Of a stretch of 64,000 bases of DNA, positions 1 through 8,034 are shown piece after piece (position 1 is the stretch's first letter; every line of letters begins with the position of its first letter). The position numbers were made by a program, and so were the translations under genes. The notes under the pieces are model-generated. The model was given only the letters and a program-made list of their open reading frames with translations. It made no database searches and was not told the DNA's origin. The stretch is from Fibrobacter succinogenes (GTDB lineage Bacteria; Fibrobacterota; Fibrobacteria; Fibrobacterales; Fibrobacteraceae): positions 1 to 64,000 of the forward strand of contig CACXMH010000004.1 in assembly GCA_902768715.1 (NCBI GenBank), written 5' to 3'.

Positions 1-612
<612 letters not shown>

Positions 613-685
613 TTAAAGTTTTTAACGGGTTTAAAGATAGCAAAGGGCCGCAACAAAAAGTGAAAAATCGGCAAAAATCTTCAAA

Positions 686-705
686 AACTTACATTTTTGT
701 AAGTT
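686..705. promoter_or_regulatory. 20-bp inverted repeat, copy 1 (possible operator)
   Basis: Perfect inverted repeat AACTTACATTTTTGTAAGTT, with 8-bp arms and a TTTT centre, in the divergent gap between gdhA and the NrnA-like gene. An identical copy lies at 768-787, exactly 82 bp centre to centre, about eight helical turns. The rest of the 583-918 gap is AT-rich with no gene, and ends in a palindromic dispersed repeat. A dimeric regulator of gdhA is the simplest reading, but this is inference. Confidence 0.6.
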
Positions 706-767
706 AGTTTTTTGTCAGTTTTAGAAAGTTTGAATTTTCGCCAAATTTCACGGCATTGCAATAGCAA

Positions 768-787
768 AACTTACATTTTTGTAAGTT
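768..787. promoter_or_regulatory. 20-bp inverted repeat, copy 2 (possible operator)
   Basis: Identical to the copy at 686-705 over all 20 bases and in the same context. The pair could allow cooperative binding or looping over the gdhA promoter, which drives the minus strand. Confidence 0.6.
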
Positions 788-888
788 ACAACCATATTAC
801 CTCAAAAGTTTATAAAAATTTACAAACCAACGCGGCAATTGACACACCTGACACCCCACAAATGCTATTATTTGTGCAAACACAAACC

Positions 889-917
889 TGTCATTCCCGC
901 CCTGGGCGGGAATCTCC
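889..917. repeat. Dispersed palindromic repeat next to the nrnA start
   Basis: A tcattcccgccctgggcgggaa-type hairpin with arms TTCCCGCC/GGCGGGAA. It belongs to the short GC-rich palindromes scattered through the window's intergenic regions. Here it directly abuts the chosen start codon of the phosphoesterase gene, so its hairpin could affect translation. Confidence 0.6.
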
Positions 918-918
918 T

Positions 919-1884
919 ATGACTTTTATGCTTGACGATTTTTTGAAAAACACAAACACCCTGGCCATCTTCGGCCATGTGCGGCCCGACGGGGACTGCG
1001 TCGGCTCTACCCTGGCCCTATACAACTACATCCTGGACAATTTCCCAAATATCAAGGTCCAGGTCTATCTGGAAAAATTTCCCGAAAGCTACAGGATTTT
1101 GAACGGTGCCGACAAGGCGCTCCCGCTGTTCGAAAGTTCCGACGGGAGCGAACCCTTTGACGCGACGGTGCTTATGGACACGCCCTCCTTTGAGCGTGTG
1201 GGTGCCGGCGGAGCGGCATGTCTGCAAAACGCCAAGAAAACCTGCAACATCGACCACCATATCAGCAACCCCAAAAGCCTCTGCAACCTGAACGTCGTGG
1301 AGCCCAGCGCCAGTTCCGCCTGCGAAGTGCTTTTTGAACAGCTGGACCCATGCAAAATCAGCAAGCGCACCGCGGAATGCCTCTATCTTGGAATCGTCCA
1401 CGACACGGGAGCATTCAAGTTCAGCAACACGGGCAAGCGGACCATGGAAATCGTGGGTACCCTTATCGACAAGGGAATTGATTTCGCCCGCATCGTGAAC
1501 GAGACCTACTATTGCCGCACCTACAAGCAAACGCTGGTGACCGGGTTCGTGCTGCAGAACTGCAAGCTCGCCCTGGAGGGCCGCGTGGTGCATGCCTACG
1601 TGACTCCCGAAAAGATGAAGGAATTCGACGTGACGCCGGTGGACCTGAGCAACGTCATCGACACCCTGCGTGAAGTCTCCGGCACCGAAGTGGCGGTGTT
1701 CCTGTACCCCGTAAACGGCAAGTACAAGATTAGCCTCAGGAGCAACTACGTGGTAGATGTTAACGCCATCGCCAAGGAATTCGGCGGAGGCGGGCATACA
1801 CGGGCTGCCGGTGGCGATACGGACTTATCGCCGGACGACGCGATTCGGAAAATTCTCGAATTGGTGAAAAAACAATTAGGGTAA
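919..1884 (+). CDS. DHH/DHHA1 phosphoesterase, NrnA-like (oligoribonuclease / pAp phosphatase)
   Basis: Probably degrades nanoRNA or cyclic-dinucleotide-derived pGpG/pApA, or 3'-phosphoadenosine 5'-phosphate, in the cytoplasm. The 321-residue length fits NrnA. The N-terminal DHH domain shows FGHVRPDGDCVGS (metal-binding H and DxD), then a middle Asp in MDTP, then NIDHHISNP. The C-terminal DHHA1 domain ends in the substrate-binding GGGGHTRAAGG. The reading frame is open upstream to 712, but residues before 919 come from AT-rich intergenic sequence and a palindromic repeat, so the ATG at 919 (or 928) is preferred. It stands alone and is divergent from gdhA. Family confident; exact substrate not determinable. 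Confidence 0.88.
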   Translation: MTFMLDDFLKNTNTLAIFGHVRPDGDCVGSTLALYNYILDNFPNIKVQVYLEKFPESYRILNGADKALPLFESSDGSEPFDATVLMDTPSFERVGAGGAACLQNAKKTCNIDHHISNPKSLCNLNVVEPSASSACEVLFEQLDPCKISKRTAECLYLGIVHDTGAFKFSNTGKRTMEIVGTLIDKGIDFARIVNETYYCRTYKQTLVTGFVLQNCKLALEGRVVHAYVTPEKMKEFDVTPVDLSNVIDTLREVSGTEVAVFLYPVNGKYKISLRSNYVVDVNAIAKEFGGGGHTRAAGGDTDLSPDDAIRKILELVKKQLG

Positions 1885-1918
1885 TTCGGCTATCAGAACC
1901 AGACCGCATCACGAATTC

Positions 1919-1985
1919 GTCATCCTCACGAAAGTGAGGATCCGCTTGATGTAGATTAGCGGATCCTCGCCTGCGCGAGGATGAC
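1919..1985. repeat. Pair of inverted palindromic repeats
   Basis: Two copies of the gtcatcctc...gaggatccgc element in opposite orientation, giving a large nested inverted repeat between the convergent ends of the phosphoesterase gene and the peptidase gene. It may act as a two-way transcription barrier. Confidence 0.7.
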
Positions 1986-1998
1986 ATGCGTACAGGTC

Positions 1999-2451
1999 TC
2001 AATCCAAACCCTTAGCGACCCGGTAAATTTTAAGCAAATATCGCCGAACAGGCCGGACCACGTACCAAATTTTGGCGCACAAATTCCCACAAACGCCATA
2101 AAGGGGGCGTTTTTTACCAGTTTCTCCCACCACCTGGATAGCGAGAGCCTTGACACCGTCAATACTGCAGTGCTCTCGCCCCTGAAGGTTTCCGTCCCCC
2201 ATCAGGGTGATGCGGTCGCCATCAATATCGACGATGCGGTGGACCACATGGCGGCCACCTTCTACCTGGGCCAGCACCACATGCCCGACCCGAAGAGATT
2301 GGGGCTTTACCAGCACAACGCTTTCGCGCCCCCCGATGATAAAGGGGTACATGCTCCTGCCATTTACAGGGAGCGTCACCTGCACGCCCTCGCCTACCAG
2401 GCGGATGGCTTCGGAAAGGATTTGTTCATCAGTGGGCATGTCAGTTTGCAT
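1999..2451 (-). CDS. S24/S26 (SipW-like) peptidase-family protein
   Basis: About 150 residues. The N-terminal part has the signal-peptidase-type serine motif NGRSMYPFI, then VVLVKP and VGHVVLAQ strands, then VVHRIVDIDGD. The latter places His where SPase I has Lys, as in the SipW/archaeal Ser-His branch. GDGN follows in the next strand. No clear N-terminal membrane anchor is present; the C-terminus (about 115-150) is basic and moderately hydrophobic. It is the last gene of the nucleotidyltransferase / HPr-kinase-like cassette and overlaps or abuts the preceding gene. Starts at 2457, 2451 and 2439 are all possible; AGGA just upstream does not decide. By context it may cut a leader from the small peptides encoded upstream. 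That role is inference. Confidence 0.75.
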   Translation of the reverse strand: MQTDMPTDEQILSEAIRLVGEGVQVTLPVNGRSMYPFIIGGRESVVLVKPQSLRVGHVVLAQVEGGRHVVHRIVDIDGDRITLMGDGNLQGREHCSIDGVKALAIQVVGETGKKRPLYGVCGNLCAKIWYVVRPVRRYLLKIYRVAKGLD

Positions 2452-3454
2452 CCTCATTGCCACAAGAATCAGAACGAACTGTATGGATCCCGTCGCCTCT
2501 TCGAGGCTCCAGGATGACGTTTGGATCGGAGGCCAGGATGACGTCGGTGGAAGCGACACTTTCACAGCAAAGCCGGGCAGCGGCTTTGTCAGGCAAGCAC
2601 TCCAGGTGCCACACGGGAACGGTTTTCGCCATGGAATTCTCCGTAGCGTGCAAGCCGTCGGCAAGGGAGCGGTCCCAACGCTTGCCCGAAATGCTGGTGA
2701 CCAGAGCCGCATAGGCCTGCACCCCTCGCAGCCGGACAATCTTGTTGTAGGGCGCCTGAGAAAGCAGCACAATCCCACCCACAGGAGCCTGCACATTCCT
2801 GTAACAGGGAGTCTTACCGCTCCAGGGGGAGCCGTAAACTACGGCACCGGACATTCCGTCTACATCGTCGTAAAAACGCACCACCGGATTATCGTCGTTC
2901 ATCAGTTCAGAACCTTCGATGTGCTTGAGCCAGAGCCTGGCGTGGGTGCTCTTGCCAGTGCCGCTCTTACCCAGGAACATGTAGCCCCTGCCCTGGTAAC
3001 TGACCACCGCCGAATGGAAAAGCGCTGTGCCGAACCCAGCCGTAGCCAAGGCATATAGCACCATCAGGGCGTTGTTCAAGGCGAACTTTTGCAGACGCAG
3101 GTCCTGGGCCGCACTGCCCATCAGCAGGCGGGCCTCCCGATAATCTTTAGAACAAACTAGAGTCCCCGTCGACACATCCCGCAAGAGATACTCAAAGACC
3201 GACTCCCCCGCCGCAGTATGCCCGCAGATAATGGTCTGTCCCTCGTCCTCCTGACGGATTTCTTCGGTGTAGTCGAAGGGTGCGAAAGGGAGCACGGAAA
3301 GAGAGAAAATCTGATTCCGAGTCAAGCTCGGAATGACGAAGGGGGCATAGTTGTCCATGCACTGAGCAAAGAAATCCGCGTTTCCGGCGACACTCCCGAC
3401 CACAATCACAGAGAACTCATGGTCCGCCACCTTATAGAAGCGACACTCGCTCAT
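2441..3454 (-). CDS. HPr-kinase-like P-loop ATPase
   Basis: 337 residues. Residues about 160-180 carry the Walker A loop FLGKSGTGKSTHARLW, followed by MNDDNPVV and then YGSPWSGKTPCYRN, a layout seen in HPr kinase/PEP-carboxykinase-fold proteins outside sugar-transport control. The substrate-binding and hydrophobic regions of classical HprK are not conserved, and no HPr gene is near. Relatives accompany paeninodin-type lasso peptide clusters, where the kinase phosphorylates the precursor. The start overlaps the stop of the upstream nucleotidyltransferase (ATGA), so the two are translationally coupled. Two stretches, about residues 40-55 (FVIPSLTRNQ) and the last 35-40 residues, look translated from dispersed genomic repeats. 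Fold confident, substrate unknown. Confidence 0.8.
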   Translation of the reverse strand: MSECRFYKVADHEFSVIVVGSVAGNADFFAQCMDNYAPFVIPSLTRNQIFSLSVLPFAPFDYTEEIRQEDEGQTIICGHTAAGESVFEYLLRDVSTGTLVCSKDYREARLLMGSAAQDLRLQKFALNNALMVLYALATAGFGTALFHSAVVSYQGRGYMFLGKSGTGKSTHARLWLKHIEGSELMNDDNPVVRFYDDVDGMSGAVVYGSPWSGKTPCYRNVQAPVGGIVLLSQAPYNKIVRLRGVQAYAALVTSISGKRWDRSLADGLHATENSMAKTVPVWHLECLPDKAAARLCCESVASTDVILASDPNVILEPRRGDGIHTVRSDSCGNEDAN

Positions 3455-4563
3455 AGCCCGATCCTCCGACGCTTGAACCGCAAGGGCATCAGATAAAGGG
3501 TCGCCCGCCAGTACTTCAGTTCCTTGAAAATCGCATTCATGGGGTCAAAGGGTAGCCAGCTCAAGGCCTGCTTGCGGTCCCTGAGCCACCGGACAAAGAC
3601 ATTCCTGGGCTTCTGCCGATACTTGCCAAAATTACCGCCCACCAGCGCCAAGCGGAGCAGGCGCCTCCCCCGCCATGCACAGGGCTCACAGAGCATCAAA
3701 TCCCGATCCAGCCCCAGTACCTGCTGCAACACCCACATCACCGCGCTGCAAGCGTGCAACATGCCCAGCCGTTTCATCGCTCCCGACACGTCACGACGAA
3801 CTTCATCGGTGGAATTTTTCAGCAGAATGTAATAGTCTATATATTGCCGGAGTCCGAGGCCGCCGCTGTAGAAATGCTGTTGCAGGTGGGAAAGCTGCAT
3901 CACCAGGGCAAACTTGATGCCGGGCGCGTAAAAACCTTCGGGCACCATCTGGGCGTTCAAAATTTCACGGTTCAAGAAATCCTGGAGTTCCTGGCTCCTG
4001 TAAGGGTTACCGGAAGCGGGCCTGTAATGCACCTCCGCCATGATTCCGTCCTTGGTGCGCTCCAGGTGGGCATGGTGCCAGAAACGGCCAAACTCAAGAG
4101 CCGACTTTTCAATCATCCCCATCTCGACCAATAACTGGTTGATGCTGTCGCGACCACCTTCCACCCAGATGTCGATATCCCCCGATTGACGGAGGGTCGG
4201 GTCCGGATACAGGCGGGCGTTGGCTTGCCCCTTCAAGATGGCGTTCTTGCGGCCGACCTCCGTAAACAAACGGGTGAGCCTTGCCGCCTCCTTGTTCATG
4301 AGCCCGTTCATGCCACGGATGGCCTCTACCTCGGTGGCCCAGCGCATCAGCAACTGCATGGGCGGCCGGTTTTCCTTGGGGAGCTTCTCGATACCCGCAA
4401 AGGCAATACCCAGCACCGACTGCTGTTTTGCAAGAGAATACAGGCGGGTCCATTCCTCGGGTTCGAGTTGCTGCGGAAAGTTCACACCAGAACCTTCTGC
4501 GCCAAGTCCAAGACGCAGAAGCGCAGAAAGATGCTGAAGCGTTTTCTGAGAGGGAATTCCCAT
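3451..4563 (-). CDS. Nucleotidyltransferase-family protein (PF14907 type)
   Basis: 370 residues. The core motif AILKGQANARLYPDPTLRQS followed by GDIDIWV is the metal-binding GD(I)D pattern of the uncharacterised nucleotidyltransferase family PF14907. Further along are a His-rich HHAHLER, EVHYRP, and LSHLQQHFYSGGLGLRQYID, also typical of the family. Such proteins accompany HPr-kinase-like proteins in some lasso and other RiPP clusters. The frame is open to 4620, but those residues (VMPALSGH) come from a palindromic repeat and terminator, so the ATG at 4563 is chosen. No good Shine-Dalgarno precedes it. It lies downstream of a peptide gene and overlaps the kinase gene by 4 bases. Enzymatic product unknown. 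Confidence 0.82.
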   Translation of the reverse strand: MGIPSQKTLQHLSALLRLGLGAEGSGVNFPQQLEPEEWTRLYSLAKQQSVLGIAFAGIEKLPKENRPPMQLLMRWATEVEAIRGMNGLMNKEAARLTRLFTEVGRKNAILKGQANARLYPDPTLRQSGDIDIWVEGGRDSINQLLVEMGMIEKSALEFGRFWHHAHLERTKDGIMAEVHYRPASGNPYRSQELQDFLNREILNAQMVPEGFYAPGIKFALVMQLSHLQQHFYSGGLGLRQYIDYYILLKNSTDEVRRDVSGAMKRLGMLHACSAVMWVLQQVLGLDRDLMLCEPCAWRGRRLLRLALVGGNFGKYRQKPRNVFVRWLRDRKQALSWLPFDPMNAIFKELKYWRATLYLMPLRFKRRRIGL

Positions 4564-4575
4564 GGAGTCAAGTAT

Positions 4576-4608
4576 AAAAAAAAGGAGATGCCCGCTCAAG
4601 GCGGGCAT
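4576..4608 (-). terminator. Hairpin plus U-run between peptide gene and modification genes
   Basis: On the minus strand an 8-bp perfect stem ATGCCCGC/GCGGGCAT with loop CTTGA is followed by CTCC and eight Ts. It lies after the 47-residue peptide gene and ends 12 bases before the nucleotidyltransferase start. As an imperfect terminator it would give much more peptide mRNA than enzyme mRNA. The hairpin itself is one of the window's dispersed palindromes. Confidence 0.65.
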
Positions 4609-4683
4609 GACAATGAACAAAGCCGATTCACAGCCAAACCACCCTACTAGAGGCGCTTGGCGTGACAGGGCTTGTAGAAAAGC

Positions 4684-4827
4684 CTAGGCGAGGCGGTCGT
4701 CGTTATGCGTGGGTGCAAGACCGAGCTCATCACTATATTCTACACTGCCCTCTTGCAACAGAGCTTGGCGTTCCAGCTCCACCACAGTGAGTTCCGGTGC
4801 GGTATATTCTTTCTTGTTCATTTTCAT
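4684..4827 (-). CDS. Small peptide 1, candidate modified-peptide precursor
   Basis: A 47-residue ORF starting MKMNKKEYTAPELTVVEL and ending DELGLAPTHNDDRLA. A second peptide at 9809-9958 shares the KKEY(T/S)APELTVVEL start and the E(L/F)GLAPTxND..LA end, while the middle differs. Such leader-plus-tail conservation between paralogs supports a real gene. The Y-x-x-P-x-L pattern resembles the leader motif of lasso precursors. It begins 6 bases after the stop of the 1016-residue secreted protein, whose TAG stop is part of the AGTAGGG ribosome-binding site. A nucleotidyltransferase, an HPr-kinase-like protein and a peptidase follow. Alternative start at 4821. No signal peptide. Existence likely; role as a modified-peptide precursor is inference. 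Confidence 0.72.
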   Translation of the reverse strand: MKMNKKEYTAPELTVVELERQALLQEGSVEYSDELGLAPTHNDDRLA

Positions 4828-4833
4828 TAAGCC

Positions 4834-7800
4834 CTACTTTACAATCACCCTCTTGCCGTTGTGGTAGTAGGTTCCACGAGTTTCGGGCTTGCTGTTCAGC
4901 TTGCGGCCCTGCAGGTCATACCAGCGGTCCATGCGGAACTCGCCCGTTCTGGTGTTCATAACACCCCGTTCCACAACGTTGCCCTGTTCGTCCTGGACCA
5001 TCACGTTGATTTCGTCGGGCAGTTCTCCTGCAAGGCTTGCACCGACTGCCGACTTGGATGCCCCAGAATTGCCATTGTACACCAGGTAGGCACGCATGGG
5101 GCGGAGCCAGGCATTCTTGCCCGCCTTGACAAACTTACCGGCCTTGAAATCAGTCCCGTTAATATTGACATCCTTCGCGACAAATCCGTATGCGTAACCC
5201 AATTCCGGGTCTCCTTCGGCAAACTGACGCTTGGCATAGACACCCTTGAACAGCCAGTCACTATCTCCAATTCGAACATCATTAACGGAGGTCTTTTCAA
5301 GAGTAACAGTATCGTTAAAGACAAGACTTGAACCTCTCGTAATCATGATATACGGAGTATTGGCCGCAACATTCTTGACTGCGCTTACGTAAATGGAGTC
5401 AAATCCATCGGAAATCCGGGTTAGTTCATAGAAAGTTCCATTCTCCACATTTGACGAATCAATAGAGAACGGAAGCACGATTGTCGAATACTTGCCTATT
5501 TCGAAATCACGGTCGTAAACCAAAGAAGACACCTTTATGTTTCTGGGAATATCTATGGCTTCCAAAGAAGAACCGTCAATGACAGCCTCGTTGTGGCTCT
5601 CATATTCGTAAACCGTAACGCCACCGAACTTTTCCACCTTAATCAGGCCTTCTACCCAGTGGGGGTAAAGAATCAGGCCTGCATTATCAGTGTAGGTAGC
5701 GCCCAATTCATAAGCCTTGTCGCCACCGTCGCTAAGGCTCCAGCCATCCTGACCGTAACCCTTGCGAGTATAGGAGGCTCCCTTCAACGTGTATGCCACA
5801 TCGTGGGTTTTCTTTTCGGCAGGGACAAGTCCGGAACCATTGGCACCAGCATTATACTTGATCTCGTAAGTCTTTACCGACCAGCCAGCATACAGAGTCT
5901 TGTTGCCCGTCGTTCCCGTAGAAATCTGGGTAGCCCTGTTGGTCTTTTCACTATCGTAGTACCAGCTATCGAAATCGGCGCCATCCTTGGTGGGGGCCAC
6001 AAGCACAATATCCTTGCTCTCGATAGTGTATAAAGACGGATTCAGAGCACTGTTCTTACCGCCATCCAGCACATAGTCGATGGAAAATTCCGTCAATGAC
6101 CAATGGGCATGGAGAACGATGCTTTCTGTAATGCTCGTTTCGTCAAAGTCGAACTTGACACCGGCATCGGTGTACCAACCTTCAAACTCATAACCGATAT
6201 CGGCGGTGGGGTCCTCGGGAGCGGCGGTGGTTTCCCCCGCCTTCACCTTCACAAAGCTCACCTTGGTCTTGCCATGGCCTTCGGCATGGAAGGTCACCGT
6301 ATAGACAACTTCTGCAACCCACACAGCATAGAGGGTCATATCTTCGGTAGCCACAACAGTAAGGGTATTCAGGTCAACCACATTGTCTACCGTGGCATTG
6401 GGCGTCAGAGCCCAACCTGCAAAGTAGGCAAGCTGGTCACACTCACCATTCACAATCTCACCTACGCAGTAAGAGGTAGGCAGGGGCTCAATCCCTTCGA
6501 CGGTGATGGAGCTGTCCTTGGCGACACGCTTCGTCTTTTCGGAAACGCCCTCCGACGGGAAAACACCGGGGGCAACATTGAAGGTAATCTCGAAGGTCGG
6601 ATCCCAAACGGCATAGACCGTCGTAGGGCCATTTGCAACACCCAAGTCCACATCGGCTTCGGTAGCAGTTGCAGACAGCGACCATCCGGCAAAGGACTTA
6701 CCGCTAAAAGCAGGAATCCCGATTTCGTCGGCCGTAATCTTCTGACCGCTGGTGCGGTACTTTACGGTCGTAGCACCGGCAGCAAACGTACCGCCATTGG
6801 CATTAAAGACAATCTTGTATCCATCGGCACCATGACCGTTAAGGACTAGAGAATTCAAGCCCACAGACCAGGGAGAATCCTTGTCGCATACACCATCGGT
6901 CAAAGTTCCACCGTTCAGGCTACAAGCGATTTGTTCGGCATTGACCTCTTCAACACCTTCGGTCTTGCCCTTAGTTTTGCCACCACTGGTCGTGAATCCA
7001 AGACCCGAATCAAACTTGTCTTCATCGTAATAGAGATTATCGAAAGTGACATTTCCCTTGTACTGGTGTCCAACGATAGCGCCAACCGCACCTTCACCAT
7101 TAGAGACAAGGCTTTCGCCTGCATAGACGCAGGAGGAAATTTTCACCACACCGTTATTACCGAAATTCTTGGTATAGCCGGCAATTCCACCAACGTAGCC
7201 AATTCCATTGGCATCTATATTGACAGCGCTGAAGCAGTTCTTCACGGTACCGCCACCAACATTGCCCACAATTCCGCCCACAGCCTGGCCATCGCCGCTA
7301 GTGGTAATCTGACCCGTGGTGTAGCAGCCCTCGATTAGACTGGAATTTACGCTCTGCCAACCCACCACCGTACCGATGGAAATGGGCTTTTCAATCACCT
7401 TGTCCGGTTGTCCTAAACCGCCCTTGCCATAGCCGAGAACTTCGATATCTTCAAGTATCAGATTCCGGACCGTACCGCTAAAACACCCGATAAAGCCGAT
7501 ATTCTGGGCCATGTCCTTATCGTTATACTTTGCAATTAGTTCTTCGGCGTTGATGTACAAATTAAAGATGACATGGTTGTCACCGTCAAAAATGCCCTTA
7601 TAGTTATTCTTGTTGTTGCCCGCTGCAATAGGAGTCCAAAGCTTGTGACCCATGTCCAAATTGGCAGTCAGCTTGGCATTGTAATTGACCTTTCCGCTAT
7701 TCACCTGCTGGGCAAACCAGGCTAGCTTTTCCTCTGTGTCGATGATGTAGTAATCCGTGCCGCCAATATTGGATACTTGTGCGGCCTCGATAGAGGAGCC

Positions 7801-7884
7801 GTCCCAAACGGCAAAGGCCTGCCCCACTCCGAGCAGGACAAAAAGAAGCAATGGTACGAGATTCAGAATTTTCAAATTTTTCAT
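4834..7884 (-). CDS. Large secreted repeat protein (GLUG-like and InlB-type repeats)
   Basis: 1016 residues. The signal peptide MKNLKILNLVPLLLFVLLGV ends at AFA. Residues about 30-300 contain GLUG-like turns (VGGIVGNVGGGTVKNCFS, GYVGGIAGYTKN) preceded by FDGDNHVIFNLYI, a beta-helix style array. Residues about 355-750 carry several InlB B-type repeats (FNANGGTF...FAGWSLS...VYAVW). The last 240 residues are shared with the genes at 8035 and 10097 and end MDRWYDLQGRKL...YYHNGKRVIVK, resembling C-terminal sorting tails of Bacteroidota and Fibrobacter secreted proteins. The start has a GAGGCGG ribosome-binding site. The promoter at 7921-7949 has a CRP-like site upstream. First gene of the transcript carrying peptide 1. 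Surface location and adhesion role are inferred. Confidence 0.85.
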   Translation of the reverse strand: MKNLKILNLVPLLLFVLLGVGQAFAVWDGSSIEAAQVSNIGGTDYYIIDTEEKLAWFAQQVNSGKVNYNAKLTANLDMGHKLWTPIAAGNNKNNYKGIFDGDNHVIFNLYINAEELIAKYNDKDMAQNIGFIGCFSGTVRNLILEDIEVLGYGKGGLGQPDKVIEKPISIGTVVGWQSVNSSLIEGCYTTGQITTSGDGQAVGGIVGNVGGGTVKNCFSAVNIDANGIGYVGGIAGYTKNFGNNGVVKISSCVYAGESLVSNGEGAVGAIVGHQYKGNVTFDNLYYDEDKFDSGLGFTTSGGKTKGKTEGVEEVNAEQIACSLNGGTLTDGVCDKDSPWSVGLNSLVLNGHGADGYKIVFNANGGTFAAGATTVKYRTSGQKITADEIGIPAFSGKSFAGWSLSATATEADVDLGVANGPTTVYAVWDPTFEITFNVAPGVFPSEGVSEKTKRVAKDSSITVEGIEPLPTSYCVGEIVNGECDQLAYFAGWALTPNATVDNVVDLNTLTVVATEDMTLYAVWVAEVVYTVTFHAEGHGKTKVSFVKVKAGETTAAPEDPTADIGYEFEGWYTDAGVKFDFDETSITESIVLHAHWSLTEFSIDYVLDGGKNSALNPSLYTIESKDIVLVAPTKDGADFDSWYYDSEKTNRATQISTGTTGNKTLYAGWSVKTYEIKYNAGANGSGLVPAEKKTHDVAYTLKGASYTRKGYGQDGWSLSDGGDKAYELGATYTDNAGLILYPHWVEGLIKVEKFGGVTVYEYESHNEAVIDGSSLEAIDIPRNIKVSSLVYDRDFEIGKYSTIVLPFSIDSSNVENGTFYELTRISDGFDSIYVSAVKNVAANTPYIMITRGSSLVFNDTVTLEKTSVNDVRIGDSDWLFKGVYAKRQFAEGDPELGYAYGFVAKDVNINGTDFKAGKFVKAGKNAWLRPMRAYLVYNGNSGASKSAVGASLAGELPDEINVMVQDEQGNVVERGVMNTRTGEFRMDRWYDLQGRKLNSKPETRGTYYHNGKRVIVK

Positions 7885-7920
7885 AAAATCCGCCTCTACC
7901 CCTTGTTTTACCTATATTCC

Positions 7921-7949
7921 AATATAGAATATTCCATACTAAAACGCAA
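7921..7949 (-). promoter_or_regulatory. Predicted promoter of the 1016-residue secreted protein
   Basis: On the minus strand, -35 TTGCGT (7944-7949), 17-bp spacer, -10 TATATT (7921-7926), giving a start near 7914. The CRP-like palindrome at 7995-8014 is then centred about 90 bp upstream, as at the two sister genes. Confidence 0.5.
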
Positions 7950-7994
7950 GAATCAACAAGAAAAACATAAGTTTTCTGACAGATTTTTGTAAGA

Positions 7995-8014
7995 AACGTG
8001 ACTTTCGTCACGTT
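7995..8014. promoter_or_regulatory. CRP/FNR-like palindrome A
   Basis: Perfect 20-bp inverted repeat AACGTGACTTTCGTCACGTT containing GTGA-N6-TCAC. It lies about 90 bp upstream of the predicted start of the 1016-residue protein gene. It also sits 20 bp after the stop at 8035 and could form a hairpin with a GAAA loop on the minus strand, but no U-run follows, so an operator is the better reading. Confidence 0.55.
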
Positions 8015-8034
8015 CTTTTGCGAATTTTCAGCGG

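Noticed and set aside
1018-1797. 259-codon minus-strand frame opposite the NrnA-like gene
   Set aside because: Shadow of the DHH gene, which has all catalytic motifs.
4564-4620. Nucleotidyltransferase start at 4620
   Set aside because: The extra residues are translated from a palindromic repeat and terminator; the ATG at 4563 begins the family-like sequence.
4684-4827. Calling peptide 1 a lasso peptide precursor
   Set aside because: The leader pattern and companion enzymes are suggestive, and GSVEYSDE has a Gly followed by acidic residues at 7 and 8, but no Thr at leader position -2, no lasso B1, B2 or C gene, and peptide 2 lacks a matching core, so only a general modified-peptide hypothesis is kept.
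7995-8014. Site A purely as the terminator of the gene at 8035
   Set aside because: The hairpin lacks a U-run, and its GTGA-N6-TCAC core and -90 position match three other upstream sites.
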